This document shows positions 34,350 through 42,582 of a stretch of 64,000 nucleotides of DNA, piece by piece. Location: the NCBI RefSeq assembly GCF_016862795.1, contig NZ_BONQ01000053.1:1-64000 (forward strand). The letters are read 5' to 3'. Under the pieces are notes generated by a model. The model was not told where the DNA came from and searched no databases. It was given only the letters and a program-made list of their open reading frames with translations. The translations under genes and the position numbers were made by a program. Source of the DNA: Dactylosporangium siamense. Its GTDB lineage: Bacteria; Actinomycetota; Actinomycetes; Mycobacteriales; Micromonosporaceae. Every line of letters begins with the position of its first letter. Positions within the stretch are counted from its first letter, which is position 1.

Positions 34350-35371
34350 TCTGGCTCACCTGGCGTCAGTTCCGCGGCCAGTTCCTGGCCACCGTCGGCC
34401 TGCTCGCCGTGCTCGTGGCATACCTGCTGTATCTCGGCGTCACGATCCGCGACGCGTATGACAGCGACATCGTCGGCTGCGTCGCGGCCAGGGGCTGCCT
34501 CATCGACGACGCGACGGCCTCGTTCATCCGGGACTACCGCGGGCCCGTGACGATCCCGTCGATCGTGCTCATGATCCTGCCCGCGCTCATCGGGGTCTTC
34601 TGGGGCGCACCGCTGATCACCCGCGAGCTGGAGACCAACACCCACCGGCTGGTGTGGAACCAGAGCGTGACGCGCACCTACTGGCTGGCGATCAAGCTCG
34701 GCTTCATCGGCCTGGTGAGCCTGGTGCTGACGGGAACGCTGAGCGTCCTGCTCACCTGGGCGGCCAGCCGCTACGACCTGGTCGGCGGCAACCGCTTCGA
34801 CCAGATGTCGTTCGCGTCGCGCAACATCGCGCCGCTCGGCTACATCGTGTTCGCGGTCGTCCTCGGCACGTTGCTCGGCATGGTCACCCGCCGCACAGTG
34901 CCGGCGATGGCGGTCACCCTGCTCATCATCGGCGTCGTGCAGGTGCTCGCGCCGACCCTGGTCCGGCCCTACCTGCGGGCGCCGGTCACGGTGTCCGTGG
35001 CCTACAACGCGGAGACCCGGGCCCGCGGCGGGTCGCTGGACATCCCCAGCAGCAACCCGCTGTCCATCACCGGTTACTCCATCCCGGGCGCCCTCACGCT
35101 GACCGACCGCACGTCGCTGCGCAACGCCGGTGGCACGGAGGTCCGTGCCACCGACGTGAAGGACTGCCTCGCCGACGAAGGGGTGACGTCGACCGACGGG
35201 TGGCAGCAGGTGGAGCGCTGCATCGCCGCGAAGAACCTGCACTTCGACCTGGAGGCGCAGCCCGCCAACCGGTACTGGTCGTTCCAGTGGATCGAGTTCG
35301 GCGCGTTCGTCGGGCTCGGCCTGCTCCTGTCGGGGCTGGCGTTCTGGCGGATCCGGCACGTGCGAGGCTGA
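34346..35371 (+). CDS. ABC-2-type transporter permease
   Basis: 341 residues with about six TMs (near 13-32, 70-90, 113-137, 160-180, 186-206, 318-335). It opens MIWLTWRQFRGQFLATVG, the amphipathic start usual in actinobacterial ABC-2 permeases of this group. A large extracytoplasmic domain lies between TM5 and TM6 and contains two cysteines (KDCLAD, ERCIAA). Coupled to the preceding ATPase. It is the only permease in the operon although two ATPases are encoded. Confidence 0.88.
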   Translation: MIWLTWRQFRGQFLATVGLLAVLVAYLLYLGVTIRDAYDSDIVGCVAARGCLIDDATASFIRDYRGPVTIPSIVLMILPALIGVFWGAPLITRELETNTHRLVWNQSVTRTYWLAIKLGFIGLVSLVLTGTLSVLLTWAASRYDLVGGNRFDQMSFASRNIAPLGYIVFAVVLGTLLGMVTRRTVPAMAVTLLIIGVVQVLAPTLVRPYLRAPVTVSVAYNAETRARGGSLDIPSSNPLSITGYSIPGALTLTDRTSLRNAGGTEVRATDVKDCLADEGVTSTDGWQQVERCIAAKNLHFDLEAQPANRYWSFQWIEFGAFVGLGLLLSGLAFWRIRHVRG

Positions 35372-35414
35372 TGAGCGGCAACGGAAACGGGATGAGGCAA
35401 GTGGTGGTGACGGC

Positions 35415-35804
35415 TTGATCGACTTCCAACTGGACGTCCGCTCCGGTGTTGCACCGTATGTGCAGCTCGTCCAGCAGGTGAGGCACGCGCTGCGCCTCGG
35501 CATGCTGTCCGTCGGAGACCAGTTGCCGACGGTCAAGGAAGTCGTCGCCAGCCTGGCGATCAACCCCAACACGGTGCTCAAGGCCTACCGCGAGCTCGAG
35601 CACGAGGGGCTGGTCACCGCCCGCCAGGGCGTGGGCACGTTCGTGACCCGCAGCCTCGTCGACGACTCCCTGCCGGCCCACGAGCCGCTGCGGCAGGAGC
35701 TGTTGCAGTGGTTCGCGAAGGCGTACAAGGCCGGGCTCGACGCGGAGAACATCGAGGCGCTGTTCAGGACGACGTTCCGCACCGCCCTGGGGGCGAAGCG
35801 ATGA
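35415..35804 (+). CDS. GntR-family regulator, YtrA subfamily
   Basis: 129 residues from TTG 35415 (MIDFQLDVRSGVAPYVQLVQQVRHAL) with GGTGGTGA upstream. The winged helix has the GntR pattern 'GDQLPTVKEVVASLAINPNTVLKAYRELEHEGLVTARQGVGTFV'. The short C-terminal tail of about 50 residues, instead of a full effector domain, defines the YtrA subfamily. Members are normally encoded with, and repress, an ABC exporter operon. It lies between the permease and the second ATPase, whose start overlaps its stop. Confidence 0.9.
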   Translation: MIDFQLDVRSGVAPYVQLVQQVRHALRLGMLSVGDQLPTVKEVVASLAINPNTVLKAYRELEHEGLVTARQGVGTFVTRSLVDDSLPAHEPLRQELLQWFAKAYKAGLDAENIEALFRTTFRTALGAKR

Positions 35805-36673
35805 ACCACGCCGTCAAGGCCGTCGGCCTCGGCCTGCGATACGGGCAGCGCGACGCGCTGACCGACTGCACCCTGGAGATCCCGGAAGGCAGCGTCGTCG
35901 GCCTGGTCGGGCCCAACAGCGCCGGCAAGTCGACCCTGCTGTCCCTGATCTGCGGCCTGCTGGAGCCGTCCACCGGCACCATCAGCGTCCTCGGCGCCCG
36001 GCCCGGCGTGAGCGCCGCGCATTTGGCCCGCGTCGGCTTCGTCGCGCAGAACATCCCGCTGTACGACAACCTCACCGTGGCCGAGCACCTGCGCCTCGGC
36101 GCCAAGCTCAACCCGCGCTGGGACCAGCGGCTCGCCGACGAGCACCTGCAGCCGCTGCGCGGCGACCTGAAACGCAAGGCCGGGCAGCTCTCCGGCGGCC
36201 AGCGGGCCCAGCTCGCCCTGGCGCTCGTCGCCGCGAAGCGCCCCGAGCTGCTGGTGCTCGACGAGCCGGTCGCGGCGCTGGATCCGCTGGCCCGACGGCA
36301 GTTCCTGCGCCGGCTGATGGAGCTCGTCGCCGACCTCCAGGCCACGGTCGTGCTGTCCTCCCACCTGATCAGCGATCTCGAGCGGGTCTGTGACCAGCTG
36401 ATCGTCCTGACCCGCGGCCGGGTCCAGCTCGCCGGTCCGGTCGAGGACATCCTCACCACCCACTACCGGCTGCTGCGCCCGTCCGGCGACCCCGACGGCC
36501 TGCCCGACGGCACCGAGATCATCCAGGCGCTGCACACCGACCGCCAGAGCACCCTGACCGTGCGGTCCACGCTGCCGATCCCGGGCGCCGCGCCGCACGT
36601 GCAGCGCCTCGACCTGGAGGAGGTCGCGCTGGCCTACATGGGTCGCGCCCAGGGAGCCGACGAGCAGGACTGA
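35801..36673 (+). CDS. ABC transporter ATPase, YtrB-like, copy 2
   Basis: 290 residues from ATG 35801, overlapping the regulator by 4 bp. It is a close paralogue of copy 1: signature LSGGQRAQLALAL, Walker B LLVLDEPVAALDPLA, 'VLSSHLISDLERVCDQ'. Walker A reads GPNSAGKST with Ser where copy 1 has Gly; the invariant GKST is intact, so nucleotide binding should survive. No second permease follows, so it may share the single permease, form a heterodimer with copy 1, or act elsewhere. Last gene of the operon. Confidence 0.9.
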   Translation: MNHAVKAVGLGLRYGQRDALTDCTLEIPEGSVVGLVGPNSAGKSTLLSLICGLLEPSTGTISVLGARPGVSAAHLARVGFVAQNIPLYDNLTVAEHLRLGAKLNPRWDQRLADEHLQPLRGDLKRKAGQLSGGQRAQLALALVAAKRPELLVLDEPVAALDPLARRQFLRRLMELVADLQATVVLSSHLISDLERVCDQLIVLTRGRVQLAGPVEDILTTHYRLLRPSGDPDGLPDGTEIIQALHTDRQSTLTVRSTLPIPGAAPHVQRLDLEEVALAYMGRAQGADEQD

Positions 36674-36710
36674 CCGGCCCCGCGGCGGAGTGCGGCAGGA
36701 CGGTGCCCCG

Positions 36711-37394
36711 CTAAGGGCGGCCACCTGCTTCGGCGGTCCCGCCGCTGGTGATGGACCAGCGGCGGGCCAGCACCGTCGTGGCCAGGAACCCGACAAGGAC
36801 GATGGCCACCTCGGCGCCGATGGCGAACGGGGTGAGGGGATAGTCCAGGGCGTTGCCGAAGGCGACCGCCGCGGCGACCGCGGCGGCCACGGCCGGTGGC
36901 AGCAGCAGCGCCATGCGGGTGGTGGTGTGGCGGATGCGGGGAGCGTCGCGGAGCAGGACACGCACGGTGAACACCGAGCCGGCGATGGTGACCGCCGCGA
37001 CGCCGGCGTAGAAGCCGCCGCCGGCGAGCCACACCGGGACGTGCACGCTGCGCGGCAGGTCGAAGGCCGCGACGAAGGCCTCGTGCAGTCCGGTGGCCAG
37101 CACGAAGCCCACGATGAGCGCGACCACCGCACCGAAGAAGGCGGCGGCGAGGATCGGGCCGTAGCGCGGAGGGAGCCGCTCGACGCCGGCCTCCTCGGCG
37201 AGCCGGCGCGCGAACGCGGCGGGGTCGGCGCCGAGCAGCTCCGCCGGGGCGAGACCGTCGGCCTGCGCCGCCTCGAGCTCGGCGCGCAGGTCGGTGCCGA
37301 GGGCCAGCCGGTCGCCACGCTGGACGCCGAGCGTGCGCCACTGCCGGTCCGCGGCGGCGAGAAGATCGTCAACGGGTGATGCCGACGTGCTCAT
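36711..37394 (-). CDS. Membrane protein with N-terminal HAAS-like domain, PadR partner
   Basis: 227 residues from ATG 37394, overlapping the PadR stop by 4 bp. The first 75 residues form a helical HAAS-like domain (VDDLLAAADRQWRTLG ... FARRLAEEAGV), which in other bacteria accompanies PadR-controlled membrane proteins. Four hydrophobic segments follow, the last three within a short distance. PadR-HAAS pairs often respond to membrane or envelope stress, but the function here is unknown. Confidence 0.75.
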   Translation of the reverse strand: MSTSASPVDDLLAAADRQWRTLGVQRGDRLALGTDLRAELEAAQADGLAPAELLGADPAAFARRLAEEAGVERLPPRYGPILAAAFFGAVVALIVGFVLATGLHEAFVAAFDLPRSVHVPVWLAGGGFYAGVAAVTIAGSVFTVRVLLRDAPRIRHTTTRMALLLPPAVAAAVAAAVAFGNALDYPLTPFAIGAEVAIVLVGFLATTVLARRWSITSGGTAEAGGRP

Positions 37395-37747
37395 GCGGAA
37401 GTTCCTTTCACGTCGAGGGTGGCGTTGACGACTCCGGCGAACTGGATCCACTGCTCGCGCCAGGCGGACAGTCGCTCGTGGCCGGTGTCGGTGAGCCGGT
37501 AGACCTTGCGGGGCGGGCCAGTGGGGCTGGGCTCCAGCGCGTTCGCGACGAGACCGAGCCGGTGCAGCCGGGTGATCAGCGGATAGACGGTGCCGTAGCT
37601 CACCGCGCCGAAGCCGGCGGTGTCGAGCCGCCGGACCAGCTCGTAGCCGTGCGCGGGCTCCGCGGCGAGCAGCGCGAGCAGGCACATGTCCAGGCTGCCG
37701 CGCAGCAGCTGGGCCTGCCGTTCCGCTGCGTCGTCAACAGCTATCAT
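37391..37747 (-). CDS. PadR-family transcriptional regulator
   Basis: 118 residues from ATG 37747; an in-frame ATG at 37756 lies within the palindrome and would add three residues. The winged helix is typical: 'LLRGSLDMCLLALLAAEPAHGYELVRRLD ... SYGTVYPLITRLHRLGLV', followed by PPRKVYRLTDTGHERL for the wing. It is followed by, and coupled to, the HAAS membrane protein. The perfect inverted repeat at its own start suggests tight autorepression. Confidence 0.9.
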   Translation of the reverse strand: MIAVDDAAERQAQLLRGSLDMCLLALLAAEPAHGYELVRRLDTAGFGAVSYGTVYPLITRLHRLGLVANALEPSPTGPPRKVYRLTDTGHERLSAWREQWIQFAGVVNATLDVKGTSA

Positions 37748-37780
37748 GCGGTACATAATACCAGAGGAATTATGTACCGC
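37748..37780. promoter_or_regulatory. Perfect 12-bp inverted repeat, PadR operator
   Basis: GCGGTACATAAT (37748-37759) and ATTATGTACCGC (37769-37780) match at all 12 positions with a 9-bp spacer. The arms carry the ACAT/ATGT core of known PadR sites. The element abuts the start codon of the padR-type gene and begins one base beyond the last base of the metal permease gene. Confidence 0.75.
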
Positions 37781-38578
37781 CTAATACCGTCGCCTGGCGA
37801 GCAGCAGGGAAACGGCGAAGACGGCCGCGGCGGTGAGGCTGATCGCCCCGCCGGCCGCGACGTCCCAGGCGCGCGACAGCAGCAGCCCGGTGACGGCGCT
37901 GGTGACCGCGACCGCGACGGCGAGCGCGGTCATGGTGCCGATCCGGTCGGTCCACAGCCGGGCCGCGCCGGCCGGGGCGGCGACGAGGGCAAGGGTGAGG
38001 ATCGTGCCGACCGCGGGAACGGCGGTGGCGACGACCACCGCGATCAGCAGCAGGACGCCGAGGTCGATCGCCGCCGTGCGGTACCCCGCCGCCCTGGCCC
38101 CGGCGTGGTCGAACGCCGTGTAGGTCAGGGCCTTGTGCCCGGCGGCCAGCACGAGGGCCACGGCGGCGGTGACGGCCGCGGCGACGCCGAGGTCCTGGCG
38201 GGTCACGGTCAGGATCGAGCCGGTCAGATACGCGGTCAGGTCCTTCGTGAAGCCGGCCTGCGCGGACAGCAGCGCGACACCCAGCGCGAACGCGGCGGCG
38301 AGGGCCACGGCGGTCGCGGTGCTCGGGTCGTGGCCCCGGCGCCGGGACAGGGCGACGACGGCGAGCGCGGCGAGCAGCCCGGCACCGGCGCCACCGAGGT
38401 ACAGGTTCACGCCGACGACCGCCGCCACGACGACGCCGGGGAACGTGGCGTGCGTCATGGCCATCGTGAAGAACGACAGGCGCCGCAGCACGACCTGGAC
38501 GCCGAGCAGCCCGGCCGCCGCGCCGACCAGGACCGCCTCGATGAGGGCACGGTGGAAGGCCACGTCAAGCCACGGCAT
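37781..38578 (-). CDS. Metal (Zn/Mn) ABC transporter permease, second subunit
   Basis: 265 residues from ATG 38578, overlapping the upstream permease gene by 14 bp. It belongs to the ABC-3 metal permease family (ZnuB/MntB/TroD): 'GLLGVQVVLRRLSFFTMAMTHATFPGV', 'GSILTVTRQDL', 'VGTILTLALVAAPAGAARLW'. About eight hydrophobic segments. Together with the adjacent permease it would form a heterodimeric channel, as in TroCD-type systems. Confidence 0.92.
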   Translation of the reverse strand: MPWLDVAFHRALIEAVLVGAAAGLLGVQVVLRRLSFFTMAMTHATFPGVVVAAVVGVNLYLGGAGAGLLAALAVVALSRRRGHDPSTATAVALAAAFALGVALLSAQAGFTKDLTAYLTGSILTVTRQDLGVAAAVTAAVALVLAAGHKALTYTAFDHAGARAAGYRTAAIDLGVLLLIAVVVATAVPAVGTILTLALVAAPAGAARLWTDRIGTMTALAVAVAVTSAVTGLLLSRAWDVAAGGAISLTAAAVFAVSLLLARRRY

Positions 38579-39389
38579 CGGTGCGCCTCACCAGCAGGGC
38601 CAGGAGGTACAGGGCGACGAGGGCGAGCACCACGGTGGCGCCGCCGGCCAGGCGCAGGCCGTAGGTGACGGAGGCCGCGTAGCTCACGGCCAGCCCCAGA
38701 TAGCCGGCGACCGCGGCGGCGAGCACGCCGACCGCGGTGATCACGGCGAGGCGGCCGGAGAGGAGCCGGCCCGTCGCGGCCGGCAGGATCAGCAGCGCGA
38801 TGACGAGGATCGTGCCGACCGACTGGGCGGCCGCGACGACGACGAGCGCGATGCTCAGGTTGAGCACCAGGTCGAGCGCCCACACCCGGTATCCCATCGC
38901 GGCCGCGGCCTGCGGGTCGAACGCGCGCAGCCGGAGCTCCTTGGCCAGCAGCCCGAGCGCGGCGAGCACGAGCAGCCCGACGGCCGCGGTCTGGGCCAGC
39001 TGCGCCGCCGTGACGGCCAGCAGCCGGCCGAACAGGAAGGCGGTGAGGTCGGCACGGTACGACGTGCGCCGCGACACCAGTACCACACCCAACGCGAACA
39101 TGCCGGCGAGCAGGACGGCCATGGCGGTGTCGTCGGTGACCCGCCGCGACAGCGTGAGCAGGGTGAGCAGCACCGCGGTCAGCGCCCCCGCCACGAGCGC
39201 CCCGGGGAACACGCCGCCGGCCCCACCGGCGAGGAACCCGATGACCACGCCCGGGAAGACGGTGTGGGTCACCGTGTCCGCGACGAACCCGAGCCGGCGG
39301 ATCAGCACGAACGTGCTCACGACACCGGCGGGGACGGCCAGCAGGAGCAGCTCGGCGAGGGCGCGGAGCATGAACGGCGCGTCCATCAC
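38565..39389 (-). CDS. Metal (Zn/Mn) ABC transporter permease, first subunit
   Basis: 274 residues from ATG 39389, overlapping the ATPase stop by 4 bp. ABC-3 family: 'GVVSTFVLIRRLGFVADTVTHTVFPGVVIGFL', 'FLFGRLLAVT', 'VGTILVIALLILPAATGRLL'. Paralogue of the next gene. Operon order is binding protein, ATPase, permease, permease, all on the minus strand with overlaps. Confidence 0.92.
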   Translation of the reverse strand: MMDAPFMLRALAELLLLAVPAGVVSTFVLIRRLGFVADTVTHTVFPGVVIGFLAGGAGGVFPGALVAGALTAVLLTLLTLSRRVTDDTAMAVLLAGMFALGVVLVSRRTSYRADLTAFLFGRLLAVTAAQLAQTAAVGLLVLAALGLLAKELRLRAFDPQAAAAMGYRVWALDLVLNLSIALVVVAAAQSVGTILVIALLILPAATGRLLSGRLAVITAVGVLAAAVAGYLGLAVSYAASVTYGLRLAGGATVVLALVALYLLALLVRRTDAVA

Positions 39390-40123
39390 GCGGCGCCGTA
39401 CAAAGCGCCATGCGCGGCGCCGTACGCGGCGAGCAGCAGGTCGGCGGTGAGGACCTCGCCGACCGGGCCGAACCCGTGCATGCGCCGGTTGAGCAGGCAG
39501 GCACAGTCGCAGGCCAGGTGCGCCAGGGACAGGTCGTGGGTGCTGATCAGCACGGCGGCGCCCTGCTGCTTGAGCCCGCCGATCGTGTCCAGCAGCGCGT
39601 CCTGGCTGACCGCGTCGACCCCGTTGAACGGCTCGTCCAGCAGGAGCAGCCGCGGCTGCTGGGCGATCGCCCGGGCGAGCAGCACCCGCTGCCGCTGGCC
39701 GCCGGAGAGGGTGCCGAACCGGGCGCGGGCACGGTCGGCGAGGCCGACCCGGTCGAGGGCGTCGGCGGCGATCCGCCGGTCGGCCCGGCCGGGGCGGCGC
39801 AGCCAGCCGACCCGGCGGTAGCGGCCCATGAGCACGACCTGCGCCACCGAGATCGGAAACTGCGGGTCGAGGGTGTCGGCCTGCGGGACGTAGGCGACGT
39901 CGCGGCGGGCGTCCGCGGGTGGGCGCCCCAGCACGGTGATCGTGCCGGACGCCACCGGGACCAGGCCGAGGGCGGCCTTGATCAGGGTGGACTTGCCGGC
40001 GCCGTTCGGGCCGATCAGCGCCACGGTCTCACCGGCGAGCACCTGCCCGTCGATGTCCTGCAGCACTGGCCGGCCGTCGTAGGCGACGGTGACGCGCTCG
40101 ATGCGCAGGGCCACGTCAGGCAC
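39386..40123 (-). CDS. Metal (Zn/Mn) ABC transporter ATPase
   Basis: 245 residues from ATG 40123, overlapping the binding-protein gene by 8 bp. Walker A IGPNGAGKSTLIKAALG, signature LSGGQRQRVLLARAIA, Walker B LLLLDEPFNGVDAVSQD, switch 'ISTHDLSLAHLACD'. The 'QFPISVAQVVLMGRYRR' Q-loop region is characteristic of zinc/manganese uptake ATPases. Confidence 0.94.
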   Translation of the reverse strand: MPDVALRIERVTVAYDGRPVLQDIDGQVLAGETVALIGPNGAGKSTLIKAALGLVPVASGTITVLGRPPADARRDVAYVPQADTLDPQFPISVAQVVLMGRYRRVGWLRRPGRADRRIAADALDRVGLADRARARFGTLSGGQRQRVLLARAIAQQPRLLLLDEPFNGVDAVSQDALLDTIGGLKQQGAAVLISTHDLSLAHLACDCACLLNRRMHGFGPVGEVLTADLLLAAYGAAHGALYGAA

Positions 40124-41027
40124 CCAGGGCTCGCACGATGGTGTCGGTGTTGTGTTCCATCATCTTGAGGTACGTGTCGCCGGCGGAGCCCTCCGGGCCG
40201 AGGGTGTCGCCGTACAGGGCGTCCTCACCGGCGACGACCTTGACCCCGGCCTGCCTGGCGATCGCCTCGGCGGTCTTCGGCGGCAGGGAGCTCTCGGAGA
40301 ACACGGCCTTCGCGCCGGTCTGCCGGATCTTCGCCACGATGTCGTCGACGTCCCGGGCGGACAGCTCGGCGGAGGTGTCGAAGCTGGGGATGATCGAGCC
40401 GACGAACTCCAGCTGGTAGCGGTCGATGTAGTACCCGAACGCGTCGTGGTTGGTGACCAGCTTGCGGTTGCCGGCGGGCAGCTTGCCGATCTTCGCGGCG
40501 ATGTCGGCGTCGAGGGCGTCCAGTTTCGCGCTGTAGTCGGCGAGCCGCTGCGCGAACGTCGCGGCGTCGGCGGGCGCGGCCGCCGCGAACGCCCGCTCGA
40601 TGTTCCGCACCATGCGTTTCGCGTTGCGGGGGTCGTGCCAGATGTGCGGATCCTCCTCACCGTCGCCCTGCCGGATCGTCACGCCGGTGCTGGCGTCCAC
40701 GAGGGTGCCCTTGAACCCGGCGGCGGTGACGGTCGCGTCGAGCCAGTGCTCCACCCCGACGCCGCTCTTGACGAGCACCGTGGCGGCGCCGATCGCGGTC
40801 AGGTCGGCCGGGGTGGGCTCGTAGTCGTGCGGGTCGATGTTGGGCTTGAGGATCTGGGTGACGGCGACCCGGTCGCCGCCGATGTTGCGGGCGAAGTCGG
40901 CCACCTGGGTCGTGGTCGCCACCACGGCGAGCCTGGTGCCCGGATCCGCCGCGCTGCTCTGACAGGCGGCGGCTCCGGACACCAGGCTCATGAGTGTGGC
41001 GACTGCCACGACTGATCGCAGTTTCAT
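40116..41027 (-). CDS. Zinc/manganese-binding lipoprotein (ZnuA/TroA family)
   Basis: 303 residues from ATG 41027 with GAGGAG upstream. A lipoprotein signal ends at Cys22 (SGAAACQSS). Cluster 9 fold with metal ligands in NIDPHDYEP, EEDPHIWHDP, a His in LVTNHDAFGYY, and 'GEDALYGDTLG'. A long backbone helix links the lobes. The Zur-like box upstream and the short acidic GDGEED loop before the HIW His suggest zinc rather than manganese, but the ligand set alone does not decide. Confidence 0.92.
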   Translation of the reverse strand: MKLRSVVAVATLMSLVSGAAACQSSAADPGTRLAVVATTTQVADFARNIGGDRVAVTQILKPNIDPHDYEPTPADLTAIGAATVLVKSGVGVEHWLDATVTAAGFKGTLVDASTGVTIRQGDGEEDPHIWHDPRNAKRMVRNIERAFAAAAPADAATFAQRLADYSAKLDALDADIAAKIGKLPAGNRKLVTNHDAFGYYIDRYQLEFVGSIIPSFDTSAELSARDVDDIVAKIRQTGAKAVFSESSLPPKTAEAIARQAGVKVVAGEDALYGDTLGPEGSAGDTYLKMMEHNTDTIVRALGA

Positions 41028-41070
41028 GTCGGTACTCCTCAACGTCGAGCCGTTCAGGAGTCAGACAGTA

Positions 41071-41090
41071 GTGGTTTTCATTTTCAATAA
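41071..41090 (-). promoter_or_regulatory. Zur-box-like element before the metal ABC operon
   Basis: On the minus strand it reads TTATTGAAAATGAAAACCAC. It contains TGAAAATGA, the exact left half of the actinobacterial Zur consensus TGAAAATGATTTTCA, with 11 of 15 positions matching overall. It lies 44-63 bp before the start codon of the binding protein. Confidence 0.55.
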
Positions 41091-41125
41091 CGAGCCAAAG
41101 GATCGCTATGTGCGCATGCGCGGGC

Positions 41126-41518
41126 TCAGCAGTCGCGCAACTCCGGCGACTGGTTGAGCAGCTGGCCGCGGGGCGAGACGAACGCCTGGTGCCGCTCGCC
41201 ACCGACCGCCGCCGGGGCGAACGCGGCGACGCGGTGGCAGTTCTGGAACGCCAGCCGCACCCCGAAGTGCCGCTCCAGGGCGCCGCGGATCGCGTCGCTG
41301 GCGAGGGCGCGCAGCAGCTGCCCCCGCTCGGCCTCGCCCGGCGGCGGGATCTCGTGGTCGGCGAAGTCCGCGCCGGTGCTGTTCAGCTCGCCGGCGACGC
41401 CGCTGATCACGGTCCAGGCGTACGGCAGCGAGTCGCGCACGCACGCGACGAACTCGGCGTCGTCGACCGGGCCGGCCTCGGCCCGCTCCAGCAGTGCGGT
41501 CGGTACGTCGAGAGACAT
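41126..41518 (-). CDS. SCO5389-family protein
   Basis: 130 residues from ATG 41518 with AAAGGAGC upstream. It matches what I know of the actinobacterial SCO5389 family across its length: MSLDVPTALLERAEAGPVDDAEF, VRDSLPYAWTVIS, then RGQLLRALASDAIRGALERHFGVRLAFQNCHRVAAF and the invariant end QLLNQSPELRDC. The conserved Cys and His in FQNCHRVA and the terminal Cys look like possible metal or redox ligands. Function is unknown. It is paired with the MinD-like ATPase, 20 bp downstream of it. Confidence 0.85.
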   Translation of the reverse strand: MSLDVPTALLERAEAGPVDDAEFVACVRDSLPYAWTVISGVAGELNSTGADFADHEIPPPGEAERGQLLRALASDAIRGALERHFGVRLAFQNCHRVAAFAPAAVGGERHQAFVSPRGQLLNQSPELRDC

Positions 41519-41538
41519 GATGCTCCTTTTCAGGGCTT

Positions 41539-42522
41539 TCAATGCGCGGCGACGGTCGCCGGGCGCAGGACTTCAGCCGACGGGCGCAGGACGAAGTCGG
41601 GATCGATCTGGGTGGTCAGGTCGGCGCCGGCGCGGGCGTTGCCCCAGGCGGTCGCGTTGCGAGTGTGGAAGTCGGCGGCCTGCGCCGCGTACCGGGCCCA
41701 GTCCTTCTCGCAGCCGTCCAGCGCCGCGCGCATCGTGCGCAACGCGGCGGTGTTGGCCGCCTCCAGCTCGCCGACCGGCAGGTGCCGCCCGCGCTCGGCG
41801 GCCTTGACGAAGCCGGACCGGCCGATCCAGCACAGCAGGTCCGCACCGACCTGTTCGCGCAGGAACGCCACGTCACCGGCGTCCTCGACCTTGTTGCCGA
41901 CGACCGCGACCCGCACCCCGTGGTCGCGGGCGTAGCCGACGTACTGCAGGTAGACCCCGACGCTGCGCACCGTCGGCTCGCACACCAGGAACGTCAGGTC
42001 GAACCGGGTGAACAGCCCGGACGCGAACGAATCGGCGCCCGCGGTCATGTCGACCACCACGTATTCGCCCGGCCCGTCGACCATGTGGTTGAGCAGCAGC
42101 TCGACCGCGCCGACCTTGGAGTGGTAGCAGGCGACACCGAGGTCGCCCTCCGCGAACGGTCCGGTGACCGCGAGCCGCACCCCGCCGACCGGTGTGACCA
42201 GCCGGTCGTAGATCGGGTTGGCCTCGTCGATGGTGACGATCCGCGAGCCGGCGCCGGGCGGGGTCGTCTTCAGCATCGCCGCGGCCCCGGCGATCCGCGG
42301 GTTGTCCCCGCGCAGGTGCTCCTTGATCAGGTCGAGATGGTCACCAAGTGCGGGAAACACGGCGTCGGGTCCGGCCCCGAGCGCCGCCGCCAGGTGCTGG
42401 TTGATGTCCGCGTCGATCGCCAGCAGCGCCGGCGGGTTTCGGTCCTCGGCAAGATGTCGGGCGAAGAGGGCGGCGAGCGTGGTCTTCCCACTGCCACCCT
42501 TGCCCACGAAAGCAGTCTTCAC
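41539..42522 (-). CDS. MinD/CooC-like P-loop ATPase
   Basis: 327 residues from GTG 42522. The deviant Walker A MKTAFVGKGGSGKTTLAALFARHLAE with both lysines places it in the SIMIBI MinD/CooC class. Further motifs are LLAIDADINQHLAAALG (switch I region), 'EYVVVDMTAGADSFASGLFTRFD' and VVGNKVEDAGDVAFL. CooC-type members insert nickel into enzymes; others are partitioning or assembly factors. The pairing with the SCO5389-family protein, and a Zur-like box upstream as in the neighbouring metal importer, suggests a metal-allocation role. That is inference. Confidence 0.82.
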   Translation of the reverse strand: MKTAFVGKGGSGKTTLAALFARHLAEDRNPPALLAIDADINQHLAAALGAGPDAVFPALGDHLDLIKEHLRGDNPRIAGAAAMLKTTPPGAGSRIVTIDEANPIYDRLVTPVGGVRLAVTGPFAEGDLGVACYHSKVGAVELLLNHMVDGPGEYVVVDMTAGADSFASGLFTRFDLTFLVCEPTVRSVGVYLQYVGYARDHGVRVAVVGNKVEDAGDVAFLREQVGADLLCWIGRSGFVKAAERGRHLPVGELEAANTAALRTMRAALDGCEKDWARYAAQAADFHTRNATAWGNARAGADLTTQIDPDFVLRPSAEVLRPATVAAH

Positions 42523-42536
42523 GCCTTAGTGGTATC

Positions 42537-42550
42537 GGTTTTCATTTCCA
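42537..42550 (-). promoter_or_regulatory. Second Zur-box-like element, before the MinD-like ATPase
   Basis: TGGAAATGAAAACC on the minus strand differs by one base from the TGAAAATGAAAACC in the element at 41071-41090. Both are followed on the minus strand by a close downstream ACCAC/ATACCACTA stretch. It lies 15-28 bp before the GTG start, so it would overlap the promoter. Confidence 0.5.
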
Positions 42551-42582
42551 CCGTCAACCGGATCGGCGGAATGCACCCCGGA

